Positions 5,895 through 13,228 are shown, counted from the first letter of the stretch. The stretch: 14,105 nt of DNA from JACCQS01 sp050999295 (GCA_050999295.1 JBPCPI010000162.1:1-14105); one strand, 5' to 3'. The notes: a model not told the origin generated them from the sequence alone. Translations and numbers: made by a program.

Positions 5895-6941
5895 TCAGCT
5901 CAGGATCTGGGCGGGGTCGAGGTCGATGCCCTGGATCAACCAGGCGAAGGCACCCAAGCCAGCCGGGTCGATCAGTTCGGCGGCATCGCCGGCGCGCTGG
6001 AGGGCCGCCGCGTACCCGCCGGGATCCGCGGCGTAATCCGGCCGCCGCCCGCTGACGTCGAGTGCCCGCAGTGCCGCCCGCTGGTCGGTGAGCAGCGTCC
6101 GTACGGCCCGCCCGATCGCAGTCCCCGAGGCGGCACCGGCCGCCGCTGCCGAGTCGATCGCTACATGGGCGGTCAGATCGCAACTCCCGTCCGGGATCGG
6201 CTCGGCCTCCCGGCCGGCACGGAACCCGGTCAGCGTTCCGTACGCCGGCCGATTGTCGCCCGTGTGCGCATAGTCGATCGCGACCGCCAGGCCTCGGCGC
6301 ATGCGCGACACGGCCCCGGCCCAGGCGACGTCCCGGTGCAGGCCGATCTCGCGGCGGTCCCCGGTCGGCCACCAGCGGGCCAGCCACGCCGACTCCTGCG
6401 CCGACGGAGCGGGACCGGGCCGTTCCACCCCGGCCTCGTCTACGAGCAGCACCGACTCTCCGTCCGCGTCGTCCTCGACGACCACATCGATCCCGACGTT
6501 GTCCAGCCACTCGTTCGCGATCAGCAGTCCGGTCATCTCCGGTACGTCCGCGAGCCAGCGCACGTACGGCAACAGACCCTGAGGACGAGGCCGACGCTCG
6601 ACGACAGCGGGCCGGACGCGCGTACGCAGCTCCGCACCGAGGCAGGTATGGACGGCGTCGAGGAGTTCACCGGACCCGGCGCCCACGTCCACGAGGTCCA
6701 GCCGATCCGGCCGGTCCAGCGCTGCGTCGACCCGCTCCAGCAGTTCGCCGACGGCTCCGGCGAAGATTTCGCGTACCGATGCAGGCGCAGCTGCCGACGT
6801 CCGGAAGTGCCCGACCGCTCCCGGCCCGGCGTGGTAGAAGCCGTCCGGACCATAGAGCGCCCGATCGATCGCGGCCGACCAGCGCACCGGATCCGACCGC
6901 GAACCCGACACCGAATCGGAGTCTGGACCCGAGGCCGGCAC
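5895..6941 (-). CDS. MidA/NDUFAF7-type SAM-dependent methyltransferase
   Basis: This 348-residue protein belongs to the NDUFAF7/MidA group (COG1565). In mitochondria that family methylates an arginine of a complex I subunit; the bacterial role is not established. The SAM-binding loop is DVGAGSGE at 85-92. Other family marks are ALYGPDGFY near 28-36, ANEWLDN at 142-148, AIDYAH at 221-226, YGTLTGFR at 234-241 and CDLTAHV at 254-260. The N-terminal 18 residues are Ser/Asp-rich and the protein is somewhat shorter than full MidA proteins, as in other actinobacterial versions as I recall them. The start is a GTG at 6941 with a poor ribosome binding site; a later start is possible. A 10-base-phased TGGCA array lies just upstream. 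Nothing in the neighbourhood points to a specific protein substrate. Confidence 0.85.
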   Translation of the reverse strand: MPASGPDSDSVSGSRSDPVRWSAAIDRALYGPDGFYHAGPGAVGHFRTSAAAPASVREIFAGAVGELLERVDAALDRPDRLDLVDVGAGSGELLDAVHTCLGAELRTRVRPAVVERRPRPQGLLPYVRWLADVPEMTGLLIANEWLDNVGIDVVVEDDADGESVLLVDEAGVERPGPAPSAQESAWLARWWPTGDRREIGLHRDVAWAGAVSRMRRGLAVAIDYAHTGDNRPAYGTLTGFRAGREAEPIPDGSCDLTAHVAIDSAAAAGAASGTAIGRAVRTLLTDQRAALRALDVSGRRPDYAADPGGYAAALQRAGDAAELIDPAGLGAFAWLIQGIDLDPAQILS

Positions 6942-6951
6942 TCGCCCAGCC

Positions 6952-6986
6952 TGGCATCATCTGGCACGGCTTGGCACTGCCTGCCA
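6952..6986. promoter_or_regulatory. phased TGGCA array upstream of the methyltransferase gene
   Basis: TGGCA occurs at 6952, 6962 and 6972 and its inverse TGCCA at 6982, so four motifs repeat with an exact 10-base step. The last two form an inverted pair with a 5-base spacer. The array begins 11 bases upstream of the GTG start at 6941. One motif per helical turn on one face of the DNA would suit a cooperative protein site. No protein is known to bind here. Confidence 0.4.
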
Positions 6987-7066
6987 CGTTCAGGGCCGCC
7001 GTCGACCGAGCACTGGCCCCAACTCGGCGTGCCTGGCTGTGATGAACCCCCCGACTCTGGGCGCGC

Positions 7067-7561
7067 TCAGCTCCCGGGGGTGATCGGGCGAGGCGGTACG
7101 GGGGTGGAGACGATGAGGGAGCTTGTCGTCTGTCCATGAAGCAGGAAGCGGTCGAGGACATCTTCCAGAGCTTCGATGGCGGCGACGTGCACCTTGAGCA
7201 GGAAGCAGTCCTCACCGGAGATGCGGTGGCATTCGCTGACCTCGGGGGTACGGGCGGCTAAGTCGGCGATCTTGGGTAGTTGACCGGGTCCGGGTCGGAT
7301 GCGTACCCAGGCCGCGACCGGAGATCCGATCGCGGCCGGGTCGACGTCGAGGCGATAACCGCGGATGACGCCTGACTGTTCTAGCCGGGTCACCCGCTCA
7401 CGGATCGCCGGTGCCGACATCCCGACCCGGCGGGCGAGTTCGGACGCGCTGAGCCGGCAATCGGCTGCCAGGGCGGCCAGCAGGCCGCGGTCGACGGAGT
7501 CCAGCGGTGATCTTCCGATCTGAAACCCACTAGCCTGGCGGGCCACACGTTTGCTCGTCAT
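7067..7561 (-). CDS. Lrp/AsnC family transcriptional regulator
   Basis: A 164-residue feast/famine regulator. Residues 20-70 form the AsnC-type helix-turn-helix (LDSVDRGLLAALAADCR, then SASELARRVGMSAPAIRERVTRLEQSGVIRGY). Residues 80-155 form the RAM effector-binding domain, with HRISGEDCFLLKV as its typical strand. Such proteins are octameric or dimeric DNA-binding regulators that respond to amino acids. It is divergent from an EamA exporter gene, with 61 bases between the ATG and the exporter's likely GTG, so the exporter is the most likely target. The ATG at 7561 lacks a clear ribosome binding site; a GTG at codon 6 is the alternative start. The effector is unknown, and regulation of the exporter is an inference from position. 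Confidence 0.92.
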   Translation of the reverse strand: MTSKRVARQASGFQIGRSPLDSVDRGLLAALAADCRLSASELARRVGMSAPAIRERVTRLEQSGVIRGYRLDVDPAAIGSPVAAWVRIRPGPGQLPKIADLAARTPEVSECHRISGEDCFLLKVHVAAIEALEDVLDRFLLHGQTTSSLIVSTPVPPRPITPGS

Positions 7562-7587
7562 TGGTCAGCCCGTCTTTCACTTTCGTC

Positions 7588-7623
7588 TGGATACAACCCG
7601 TAAGAGCTTCCATTATAGAAGCG
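7588..7623 (+). promoter_or_regulatory. candidate promoter of exporter gene with GCTTC-N7-GAAGC operator-like inverted repeat
   Basis: TGGATA (7588-7593) and CATTAT (7611-7616) match the -35 and -10 consensus at four of six positions each, with a 17-base spacer. They would start transcription at about 7623, the GTG of the exporter gene, giving a leaderless mRNA. GCTTC (7606-7610) and GAAGC (7618-7622) form an inverted repeat across the -10 region. On the minus strand the same A/T core reads TATAAT (7617-7612), a possible -10 for the divergent Lrp/AsnC gene, although I see no matching -35. A regulator bound here could affect both genes. Confidence 0.45.
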
Positions 7624-8525
7624 TGCCATCAGCCCGGACGGGCACCGGCCTGGCGACGACGGTGCCGCCGCACACCTACTTCGTGGGAAGTGCGGTCTTC
7701 CACTACCTCGGCCCTGCCTTCGCCGTGCTCCTTTTCGCCCGCGTCGACGTGCTAGGAGTGGCGTGGCTGCGGATCGCCTCAGCAGCGGTGCTCTTCGCCC
7801 TGTGGTGCCGCCCGTGGCGGATCTGGGGCCGGCTGGACCGCGCTACGTTGCGGCTCCTGCTGGCCTGGGGAGCGGTGCTGGCCATGATGAACAGCTGCTT
7901 CTATCTGGCCATCGACCGGCTCCCGCTGGGCACGGTGGCCGCCATCGAGTTTCTGCCGGTGATCGCCCTGGCTGCCGCCGCCGCCCGCACCCCGCGCAAC
8001 GTCCTCGCCCTGGCCTGCGCGGTAGCCGGGGTTTACCTGCTCACCGATGTCCGCCTGATACTCGAGCCGGTCGGCTTCGCGTTCGCGGCCGCCAACGCGC
8101 TGCTGTTTGCCCTCTACATCGTGCTCGGTCACCGGGTCGCCACCAGCGACCAGCTCGAGGGGATCGACGGGCTCGCCCTAGCCATGCTGATCGCCGCCGC
8201 CGTGGCCTTACCGATCGGCGCCTGGGACGCCGCGCCTGCCTTCAACGACCCCGTAGCGCTGGCGGCCGGGATCGGGGTCGGAGTGTCCTCCTCGGTCATC
8301 CCCTACGTCTGCGACCAGCTTGCAATGGCCCGCCTGCCTCGGGCTACGTACTCGCTGATGGTGTCGCTGCTACCAGCGACCGCCACCGTGATCGGCATTA
8401 TCGTGCTCACCCAGATCCCCGCGGCGATCGAGGTCCTGGGGGTGGCCCTGGTCATCTCCGGTATCGCCATCCATCAGGGACCCCGTCAACCTGCGGTTGC
8501 CGAAGACAACCCGACAAGGAGATAG
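7623..8525 (+). CDS. EamA/DMT family exporter, RhtA-like
   Basis: A 300-residue integral membrane protein of the drug/metabolite transporter superfamily, with about ten hydrophobic segments in two EamA repeats (approximately residues 15-130 and 140-270). Features close to the RhtA threonine/homoserine exporter group are NSCFYLAIDRLPLGTVAAIEF near the end of repeat one, and SSVIPYVCDQLAMARLP plus YSLMVSLLPATATVIG in repeat two. It probably exports an amino acid or related metabolite across the cytoplasmic membrane. The start is uncertain: GTG 7623 suits a leaderless transcript, GTG 7662 would give 287 residues, and there is no strong ribosome binding site for either. It is divergent from an Lrp/AsnC regulator, a common arrangement for amino acid exporters. 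Its TAG stop overlaps the ribosome binding site of the next gene, so the two are co-transcribed. Confidence 0.9.
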   Translation: MPSARTGTGLATTVPPHTYFVGSAVFHYLGPAFAVLLFARVDVLGVAWLRIASAAVLFALWCRPWRIWGRLDRATLRLLLAWGAVLAMMNSCFYLAIDRLPLGTVAAIEFLPVIALAAAAARTPRNVLALACAVAGVYLLTDVRLILEPVGFAFAAANALLFALYIVLGHRVATSDQLEGIDGLALAMLIAAAVALPIGAWDAAPAFNDPVALAAGIGVGVSSSVIPYVCDQLAMARLPRATYSLMVSLLPATATVIGIIVLTQIPAAIEVLGVALVISGIAIHQGPRQPAVAEDNPTRR

Positions 8526-8527
8526 AG

Positions 8528-8914
8528 ATGGCAAGCCGGATCGTCTCAGTCCCGATCGACTGCACCGATGCCGAACTGCTGGCCAGTTTCTGGGCGGCGG
8601 TCCTGGGTTGGCGGATCGCCGAGCGCGGCTGGCAGCAGACCGGCCACGGCCCGGACGGGGTCAGCATCGCACCGATCGGCGGCGGACCTTTCGAGATCGA
8701 CTTCCGATGGGTACCAGGCGGTCCGAGCCAGTCCAAGAACCGCTTGCATCTGGACATCAACCCGACCGACCGCGATCAGGACAGTGAGCTCAACCGGCTG
8801 TTGGCGCTCGGCGCCAAGCCCGTCGATGTCGGACAAGGACAGGTCAGCTGGCACGTCCTGGCCGATCCCGAAGGCAACGTGTTCTGCCTGTGTCGTGATC
8901 AGGTCGAGCCCTGA
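8528..8914 (+). CDS. VOC superfamily (glyoxalase-like) protein
   Basis: A 128-residue protein of the vicinal-oxygen-chelate fold, most like the Glyoxalase_6 type common in actinobacteria. It starts with a beta strand and IDCTDAELLASFWAAVLGW (10-28), continues with FEIDFRWVPGG, NRLHLDINP (71-79, H74) and ends with ADPEGNVFCLC (112-122, E115). H74 and E115 are the only candidate metal ligands of the usual positions, because the first ligand position is not a histidine. Catalysis is therefore uncertain; a binding or resistance role is equally possible. AAGGAG at 8516-8521 precedes the ATG by six bases and lies inside the end of the exporter gene, indicating one operon. The function relative to the exporter is unknown. 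Confidence 0.85.
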   Translation: MASRIVSVPIDCTDAELLASFWAAVLGWRIAERGWQQTGHGPDGVSIAPIGGGPFEIDFRWVPGGPSQSKNRLHLDINPTDRDQDSELNRLLALGAKPVDVGQGQVSWHVLADPEGNVFCLCRDQVEP

Positions 8915-8941
8915 TCGGCGCGGGGCGGCGCTGAGCACTCG

Positions 8942-8992
8942 AGCAGAGGGTTCTGCTACCTGTCAGCGGGGAGTGACGAACGCCACCCCGCT
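8942..8992 (+). terminator. two hairpins after the exporter-VOC operon
   Basis: AGCAGA (8942-8947) pairs with TCTGCT (8952-8957) around a four-base loop. AGCGGGG (8965-8971) pairs with CCCCGCT (8986-8992) around a 14-base loop. Both lie within 80 bases of the VOC stop at 8914 in the 183-base gap before the next gene. Neither is followed by a T-run, so they may be actinobacterial-type weak terminators. I see no clear promoter or other gene in the rest of the gap. Confidence 0.35.
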
Positions 8993-9097
8993 ATCCGGCA
9001 TCAGCGCGCCTACGCTTTGCGCTGTAACAACTGCGTGAACGCACCATGACGTCTGGTACCCGCCCGCGGGACTGGAACGGAGAGGACGCGCTGAGCC

Positions 9098-10033
9098 ATG
9101 CCGCTGCATACGCTCGCCCCGCTGCGAGTCGGTGTCATCGGTGCCGGTCGAGTTGGCGCTGTCCTGGGCGCCGCCCTGGCCGAGTCCGGCCACCGGATCG
9201 TTGCCGCCACCGCCGTTTCCACCGCCTCGCGAGAGCGGGCCGCCCGCCTCTTGCCGGGTGCTGCGCTCCTGCCGGCTGACGAGGTCATTCCGCGGGTCGA
9301 TCTGATCGTGCTGGCCGTACCTGATGACACCCTCGCCGACCTCGTCTGCGGCCTCGCGGAGTCCGGGTCCTTCCGGCCGGGGCAGATCGTCATGCACACT
9401 TCCGGCGCCCACGGTCTGGCGGTGCTCGCGCCTGCCATCGAACGCGGAGTCCTGCCCCTCGCGTTGCATCCGGTGATGACCTTCGCTGGTCGCCCCGAGG
9501 ACGTTCAACGGCTGGCCGGTGCGCCCTTCGGGGTCACCGCAGCCGCCGAGCATCGGGCGGTTGCCGAGACCCTCGTCCTGGAGCTGGGTGGCGAGCCGGT
9601 CTGGGTCGAGGAATCGGCCCGTACGCTCTATCACGCCGCACTCGTCGTTGGCTCCAACCACCTGATCACCCTGGTCGCCGAGGCCCGGGATCTGCTGCGT
9701 ACGGCCGGCGTCGAGGATCCCGCCCGCCTTCTCGCGCCCCTGCTGGGCGCTGCGCTGGACAACTCCCTGCGCTACGGCGACAAGGCGCTCACCGGGCCGG
9801 TCTCGCGTGGCGACATCGGCACCGTACGCCGGCATCTGCGCACGCTGGTGGAGCACGCCCCCGGCAGTGTCGCCGCCTACGTCGCGATGGCCCGGCGGAC
9901 CGCCCAGCGCGCCCTGGCCGCGGGCCGGCTCAAACGGCACGAGGCGGCTCCGCTGCTAGATCTGCTGGCCGAGCGCCCAGCACCCGCGCACGCGAAAGCC
10001 GGCCCGGCCACCGCCCCGGTGGTCGCCTCATGA
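9098..10033 (+). CDS. Rossmann-like/DUF2520 protein of the pan cluster (candidate ketopantoate reductase)
   Basis: A 311-residue NAD(P)-binding protein. The N-terminal Rossmann fold has VGVIGAGRVG with GxGxxG at 15-20. VPDD at 74-77 and HTSGAHG at 100-106 follow the pattern of the 6-phosphogluconate dehydrogenase superfamily. HPVMTF (124-129), YHAALVVGSNH (178-188) and LTGPVSRGD (231-239) are hallmarks of DUF2520. It overlaps panC by four bases (ATGA). The same neighbour precedes panC in mycobacteria (Rv3603c) and other actinobacteria as I recall, so a reductase step making pantoate is an attractive guess, but it is not proven. The ATG at 9098 is chosen because it keeps the first beta strand intact; GGAGAGG lies about 12 bases upstream, farther than usual. 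Confidence 0.87.
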   Translation: MPLHTLAPLRVGVIGAGRVGAVLGAALAESGHRIVAATAVSTASRERAARLLPGAALLPADEVIPRVDLIVLAVPDDTLADLVCGLAESGSFRPGQIVMHTSGAHGLAVLAPAIERGVLPLALHPVMTFAGRPEDVQRLAGAPFGVTAAAEHRAVAETLVLELGGEPVWVEESARTLYHAALVVGSNHLITLVAEARDLLRTAGVEDPARLLAPLLGAALDNSLRYGDKALTGPVSRGDIGTVRRHLRTLVEHAPGSVAAYVAMARRTAQRALAAGRLKRHEAAPLLDLLAERPAPAHAKAGPATAPVVAS

Positions 10034-11010
10034 CCACCGCCGACCTCGAGACCACCGCCGACCTCGAGACGACCGCCGCACTAGCTGGCGATTTTGGCCA
10101 AAACCGCCAGAGCCTGGCCGAGGCACGGGTACGGGTGGTCCGTACGCGGGCCGAACTCGACGCCGCCCGCCGAAGCCTGACCGGGCGGGTGGTCCTGGTT
10201 CCGACGATGGGCGCCCTGCACGAGGGGCATCGCGCCCTGATCCGAGCGGCTCGGACACTCGGGGACCACGTCGTCGTGTCGATCTTCGTCAATCCGACCC
10301 AGTTCGGGCCGGGGGAGGACCTCGACCGCTACCCACGTACGCCCTGGACCGATCTCGACATGTGCGCCGACGAGGACGTGGACCTCGTCTTCATGCCCGA
10401 GGCCGATGAGATGTACGGACGGGGGCTCGGCATCAGGGTCGAGGCCGGTGAGCTGGCCGACCGGTTGGAGGGCGCGGTACGACCCGGCCACTTCTCCGGG
10501 GTGCTCACGGTCGTGGCCAAGCTCTTCGGCACGGTCGACCCGCACGCCGCCGTCTTCGGTGAGAAGGACTACCAGCAGCTCGTCCTCATCCGAGCGATGA
10601 GTCGGGAACTGGCGCTACACGTCGACGTGTACGGCGTGCCGACGATCCGGGAGAGCGACGGCCTGGCCCTGTCCAGCCGCAACAGTTATCTCGACGAGCA
10701 CCAGCGCCTGGCCGCTCGCACCCTGTCCCGAGCGCTTCGCACCGGAGCACTCGCGGCTCGGCACGGGGCGGCACGGGTCCTCGCCGCAGCCCAGGAGGCG
10801 CTCGACGACGAGCCGGAACTAAAGGTGGACTACCTGGTGCTCACCGACCCGGACCTCGGGCTGGAGCCGCAGTCCGGTCCAGCCCGGCTGCTCGTCGCCG
10901 CGCGACTGGGCACCACCCGGCTGATCGACAACGTTCCGGTCCTGCTGCGAAGCCCGGCAGGGGCAGCGAAGGACACGCCGGCGGACACAGCGGCCAGTAG
11001 CCATGTTTAG
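10030..11010 (+). CDS. panC: pantothenate synthetase (pantoate--beta-alanine ligase)
   Basis: A 326-residue ligase that condenses pantoate and beta-alanine with ATP in the cytosol, the last step of vitamin B5 synthesis. PTMGALHEGH (58-67) carries H64 and H67 of the HIGH-like nucleotide motif. VNPTQFG is at 87-93, GHFSGVLTVV at 153-162, FGEKDYQQL at 176-184 and the KMSKS-like SSRN at 215-218. The C-terminal LLVAARLGTTRLIDN is typical. The core begins around residue 34; the first 30 residues are an extra segment built from a DNA repeat (TTADLE twice). The ATG at 10030 overlaps the preceding stop, which supports this start. An internal start near the core has no obvious better signal. It overlaps panD by eight bases, so the products of both genes should be made together. 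Confidence 0.95.
   Translation: MTTADLETTADLETTAALAGDFGQNRQSLAEARVRVVRTRAELDAARRSLTGRVVLVPTMGALHEGHRALIRAARTLGDHVVVSIFVNPTQFGPGEDLDRYPRTPWTDLDMCADEDVDLVFMPEADEMYGRGLGIRVEAGELADRLEGAVRPGHFSGVLTVVAKLFGTVDPHAAVFGEKDYQQLVLIRAMSRELALHVDVYGVPTIRESDGLALSSRNSYLDEHQRLAARTLSRALRTGALAARHGAARVLAAAQEALDDEPELKVDYLVLTDPDLGLEPQSGPARLLVAARLGTTRLIDNVPVLLRSPAGAAKDTPADTAASSHV
10033..10080 (+). repeat. 18-base tandem repeat in the 5' end of panC
   Basis: Two exact copies of the 18-base unit ACCACCGCCGACCTCGAG (10033-10050 and 10051-10068) are followed by a partial, altered third copy (10069-10080). The unit is a multiple of three, so copy number can change without shifting the frame. It encodes TTADLE twice and then TTAA at the extreme N-terminus of PanC. 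Confidence 0.9.
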
Positions 11011-11461
11011 GACGATGCTGAAGTCAAAGATCCACCGGGCGACGGTCACCCACGCCGACCTGCACTACGTCGGCTCGGTGACGGTGGACGAGGACCTGCT
11101 CGACGCGGCCGACCTGCTGCCCGGCGAGCAGGTCGCGATCGTCGACGTCACCAACGGAGCCCGCCTGGAGACCTACGTCATCCCAGGCCAACGCGGCAGC
11201 GGCGTACTCGGCATCAACGGCGCGGCCGCCCACCTCGTACACCCCGGTGACCTCGTCATCCTGATCAGCTACGGGCTGATGGACGAGACCGAGGCCAAGA
11301 GCTACCTACCCAAGGTTGTGCACGTGGACGGGGCTAACCGGATCGTGTCGTTGGACCACGACCCCGCTGCGCCGCCGGCTGGTGCCACGACATTGCGGCG
11401 CGGCGACGAGCCTCGCGGAAGCCGACAGCGAGCGAGCATCGCAGCGAGCGCCAGCGAGTGA
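11003..11461 (+). CDS. panD: aspartate 1-decarboxylase
   Basis: A pyruvoyl enzyme that makes beta-alanine from L-aspartate for PanC. The 152-residue proenzyme should self-cleave between G24 and S25 (HYVGSVTVDE), where S25 becomes the pyruvoyl group. Conserved R54, Y58 and NGAAA (72-76) are present, as are K9 and H11 near the active site. The catalytic core ends near residue 117. The last 30 or so residues (from PAAPPAGATTLRRGDEP) come from a GAGCG-rich stretch and do not look like a normal PanD end. The ATG overlaps the end of panC by eight bases. The tail probably does not affect folding of the tetrameric core, but this is inference. Confidence 0.95.
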   Translation: MFRTMLKSKIHRATVTHADLHYVGSVTVDEDLLDAADLLPGEQVAIVDVTNGARLETYVIPGQRGSGVLGINGAAAHLVHPGDLVILISYGLMDETEAKSYLPKVVHVDGANRIVSLDHDPAAPPAGATTLRRGDEPRGSRQRASIAASASE

Positions 11462-11485
11462 GGAGCGGAACGAGCGCGGAGGCGA
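11403..11485. repeat. GAGCG/GCGAG-rich low-complexity stretch at the panD 3' end
   Basis: The hexamers AGCGAG, GAGCGA and GAGCGC recur about every 8-12 bases from the last 20 codons of panD into the gap before nadB. The stretch is purine-rich on the plus strand and contains the panD stop (11459-11461). Similar GAGCG-rich segments are found after genes in some actinobacterial genomes, as far as I recall. A shared origin is not shown. Confidence 0.5.
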
Positions 11486-11498
11486 CCAAGGCAATCGC

Positions 11499-11552
11499 TA
11501 ATCTGCTGACATGAACGACCCAGGGACGCCGAGCGCCGGCGACCCGGAGTGA
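11499..11552 (+). promoter_or_regulatory. candidate leaderless promoter and 13-codon leader ORF before nadB
   Basis: TAATCT (11499-11504) fits the TAnnnT -10 pattern and lies six bases before ATG 11511, so a transcript could start on that ATG. The ATG opens a 13-codon frame encoding MNDPGTPSAGDPE. Its TGA (11550-11552) overlaps the nadB GTG as GTGA. No convincing -35 was seen. The leader peptide could couple translation into nadB, whose own ribosome binding site is weak. It has no amino acid bias that would suggest a classic attenuator. Confidence 0.4.
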
Positions 11553-13228
11553 GCGCCGGTCCTCGCGTCTCCGGACTTCCGCGCCGACTGAACGCTTCCA
11601 CCCCGGGTTGGTCCCGGCAGGCGGACGTGTGCGTGGTCGGGTCCGGGATAGCCGGCCTGCGTACGGCGCTGTACGCGCGTTCGTACGGGCTGTCGGTCGT
11701 CCTGGTGAACAAGGTCAACATCGATGACGGCTCGACAAGGTGGGCACAGGGCGGCATCGCCGCAGTCCTCGACCCGACCGACACTCCGGCCGCGCACGCG
11801 GCTGACACCCATGCCGCCGGAGTGGGGCTCTGCGATCCGACCGCCGTGGACGTACTCGTCAACGAGGGGCCCGGCCGGCTGCGCGAACTCATGGAACTGG
11901 GCGCGGCCTTCGACCGCACCCCGGACGGTGCACTAGCGCTGACCCGGGAGGGTGGGCACCACGCCCGCCGGATCGTGCATGCCGGGGGTGATGCGACCGG
12001 AGCCGAGGTCCAACGCGCCCTGCACGCGGCCATTCTCGGCGATGCCGGCATCGACCTGATCGAGCATGCGATGGTTCTGGACCTGCTGCTGGCGGCTGAC
12101 GGCCGAGCGGCGGGGGTGTCCCTGCACGTCCTGGGCGAGGGCAGCAACGACGGCGTGGGGGCGGTACTGGCTCGGGCGGTCGTGCTGGCAACCGGCGGAA
12201 TGGGACAGATCTATGCCTCGACCACGAATCCATCGGTGTCCACCGGAGACGGGGTAGCCCTCGGCTTGCGCGCGGGGGCGGTAGCCGCCGACCTCGAATT
12301 CGTCCAGTTTCATCCGACCTCGCTCTACCTCGGACCCGCGGCCACCGGCCAGCAGCCGCTCATCAGCGAGGCCATGCGCGGCGAGGGCGCCTTCCGCGTC
12401 GACGGCTCGGGCGCACGGTTCATGACCGGCGTTCACCCGCTGGCCGACCTTGCTCCGCGCGACGTCGTAGCGAAGACGATCACTCGGGTGATGCTCGCCG
12501 AAGGCACCGACCACGTGCGTCTGGACGCCCGGGGGATCGAGGACATCTCCGGCCGATTCCCGATCATCACCGCGTCCTGTCTGGCTGCCGGGATCGATCC
12601 GCAGCGCGAGCTCATCCCCGTACGGCCAGCGGCCCATTACGCATCCGGCGGGCTGCGGACCGACGTCTGGGGCCGTACGTCCGTGCCCGGGTTGTTCGCC
12701 TGTGGCGAGGTCGCCTGTACGGGCGTGCACGGGGCGAACAGATTGGCCTCCAACTCGTTGCTCGAGGGCCTGGTCTTCGCCGCCCGGATCGCCACCGTCC
12801 TGCGCACGGACCTCGGCCCGCAGGCCGAGCCGCTGCCGGCTGGGGGGCCGTACGGTGCGCTGGATCCGGCGATCCGGCCGGAGATCACGACCGCGATGTC
12901 CCAGCATGTGGGCGCGCTCCGCTCGGGCGAGGGCCTTGCTGAGGCGGGTCAGACCCTGGATGCCCTCTCGGCTCGCGCCGCCCGGGCACCCGGGCCCGCA
13001 GCTTGGGAGGCCACCGATCTGCTGACCGTCGCGGGTGCCCTGACCGCTGCGGCGACGAGACGGACCGAGACCCGTGGCTGCCACTGGCGCCATGACCACC
13101 CCGAAGCCGACCCGGCGTGGCTGGGCCGGATCGAGATCGCCCTGGATGACGAGGGCGTTCTGCAGACCACCTTCCGCCCGCTGGCTGTCTCGGCGAGATC
13201 AGCTGCAGCAGAAGGCATTCGGGTATGA
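11549..13228 (+). CDS. nadB: L-aspartate oxidase
   Basis: A 559-residue FAD enzyme that oxidises L-aspartate to iminoaspartate, the first step of de novo NAD synthesis. The dinucleotide-binding GSGIAG is at 31-36. STRWAQGGIAAV (62-73) and GGHHARRIVHAGGDATG (135-151) follow. HPTSLY (255-260), R304 in PRD, and HYASGG (363-368) match E. coli H244, R290 and H351. GEVACTGVHGANRLASNSLLEGLVF (386-410) is the conserved FAD segment. Length is slightly above the usual 520-545. The GTG at 11549 is the first good start; it overlaps the stop of a possible 13-codon leader ORF, and no strong ribosome binding site is present. It overlaps nadC by four bases. nadA, the partner quinolinate synthase, is not in the window. 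Confidence 0.95.
   Translation: MSAGPRVSGLPRRLNASTPGWSRQADVCVVGSGIAGLRTALYARSYGLSVVLVNKVNIDDGSTRWAQGGIAAVLDPTDTPAAHAADTHAAGVGLCDPTAVDVLVNEGPGRLRELMELGAAFDRTPDGALALTREGGHHARRIVHAGGDATGAEVQRALHAAILGDAGIDLIEHAMVLDLLLAADGRAAGVSLHVLGEGSNDGVGAVLARAVVLATGGMGQIYASTTNPSVSTGDGVALGLRAGAVAADLEFVQFHPTSLYLGPAATGQQPLISEAMRGEGAFRVDGSGARFMTGVHPLADLAPRDVVAKTITRVMLAEGTDHVRLDARGIEDISGRFPIITASCLAAGIDPQRELIPVRPAAHYASGGLRTDVWGRTSVPGLFACGEVACTGVHGANRLASNSLLEGLVFAARIATVLRTDLGPQAEPLPAGGPYGALDPAIRPEITTAMSQHVGALRSGEGLAEAGQTLDALSARAARAPGPAAWEATDLLTVAGALTAAATRRTETRGCHWRHDHPEADPAWLGRIEIALDDEGVLQTTFRPLAVSARSAAAEGIRV

Noticed and set aside
6962..6976. Sigma-54 promoter-like TGGCAC ... TGGCA
   Set aside because: The GC of the -12 element is not at the required spacing, no plus-strand gene follows, and actinobacteria generally lack sigma-54.
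5010..7139. 709-codon open frame on the plus strand
   Set aside because: It runs antisense to the SDR and methyltransferase genes and through their intergenic gap, with no recognisable domain; it is a high-GC shadow.
9046..9279. 77-codon frame starting before the DUF2520 gene
   Set aside because: Most of it overlaps the DUF2520 start in another frame and the product is Arg/Cys/Pro-rich with no domain.
8963..9940. 325-codon open frame on the minus strand
   Set aside because: It is antisense to the DUF2520 gene, which has clear Rossmann and DUF2520 motifs; composition is typical of an antisense shadow.
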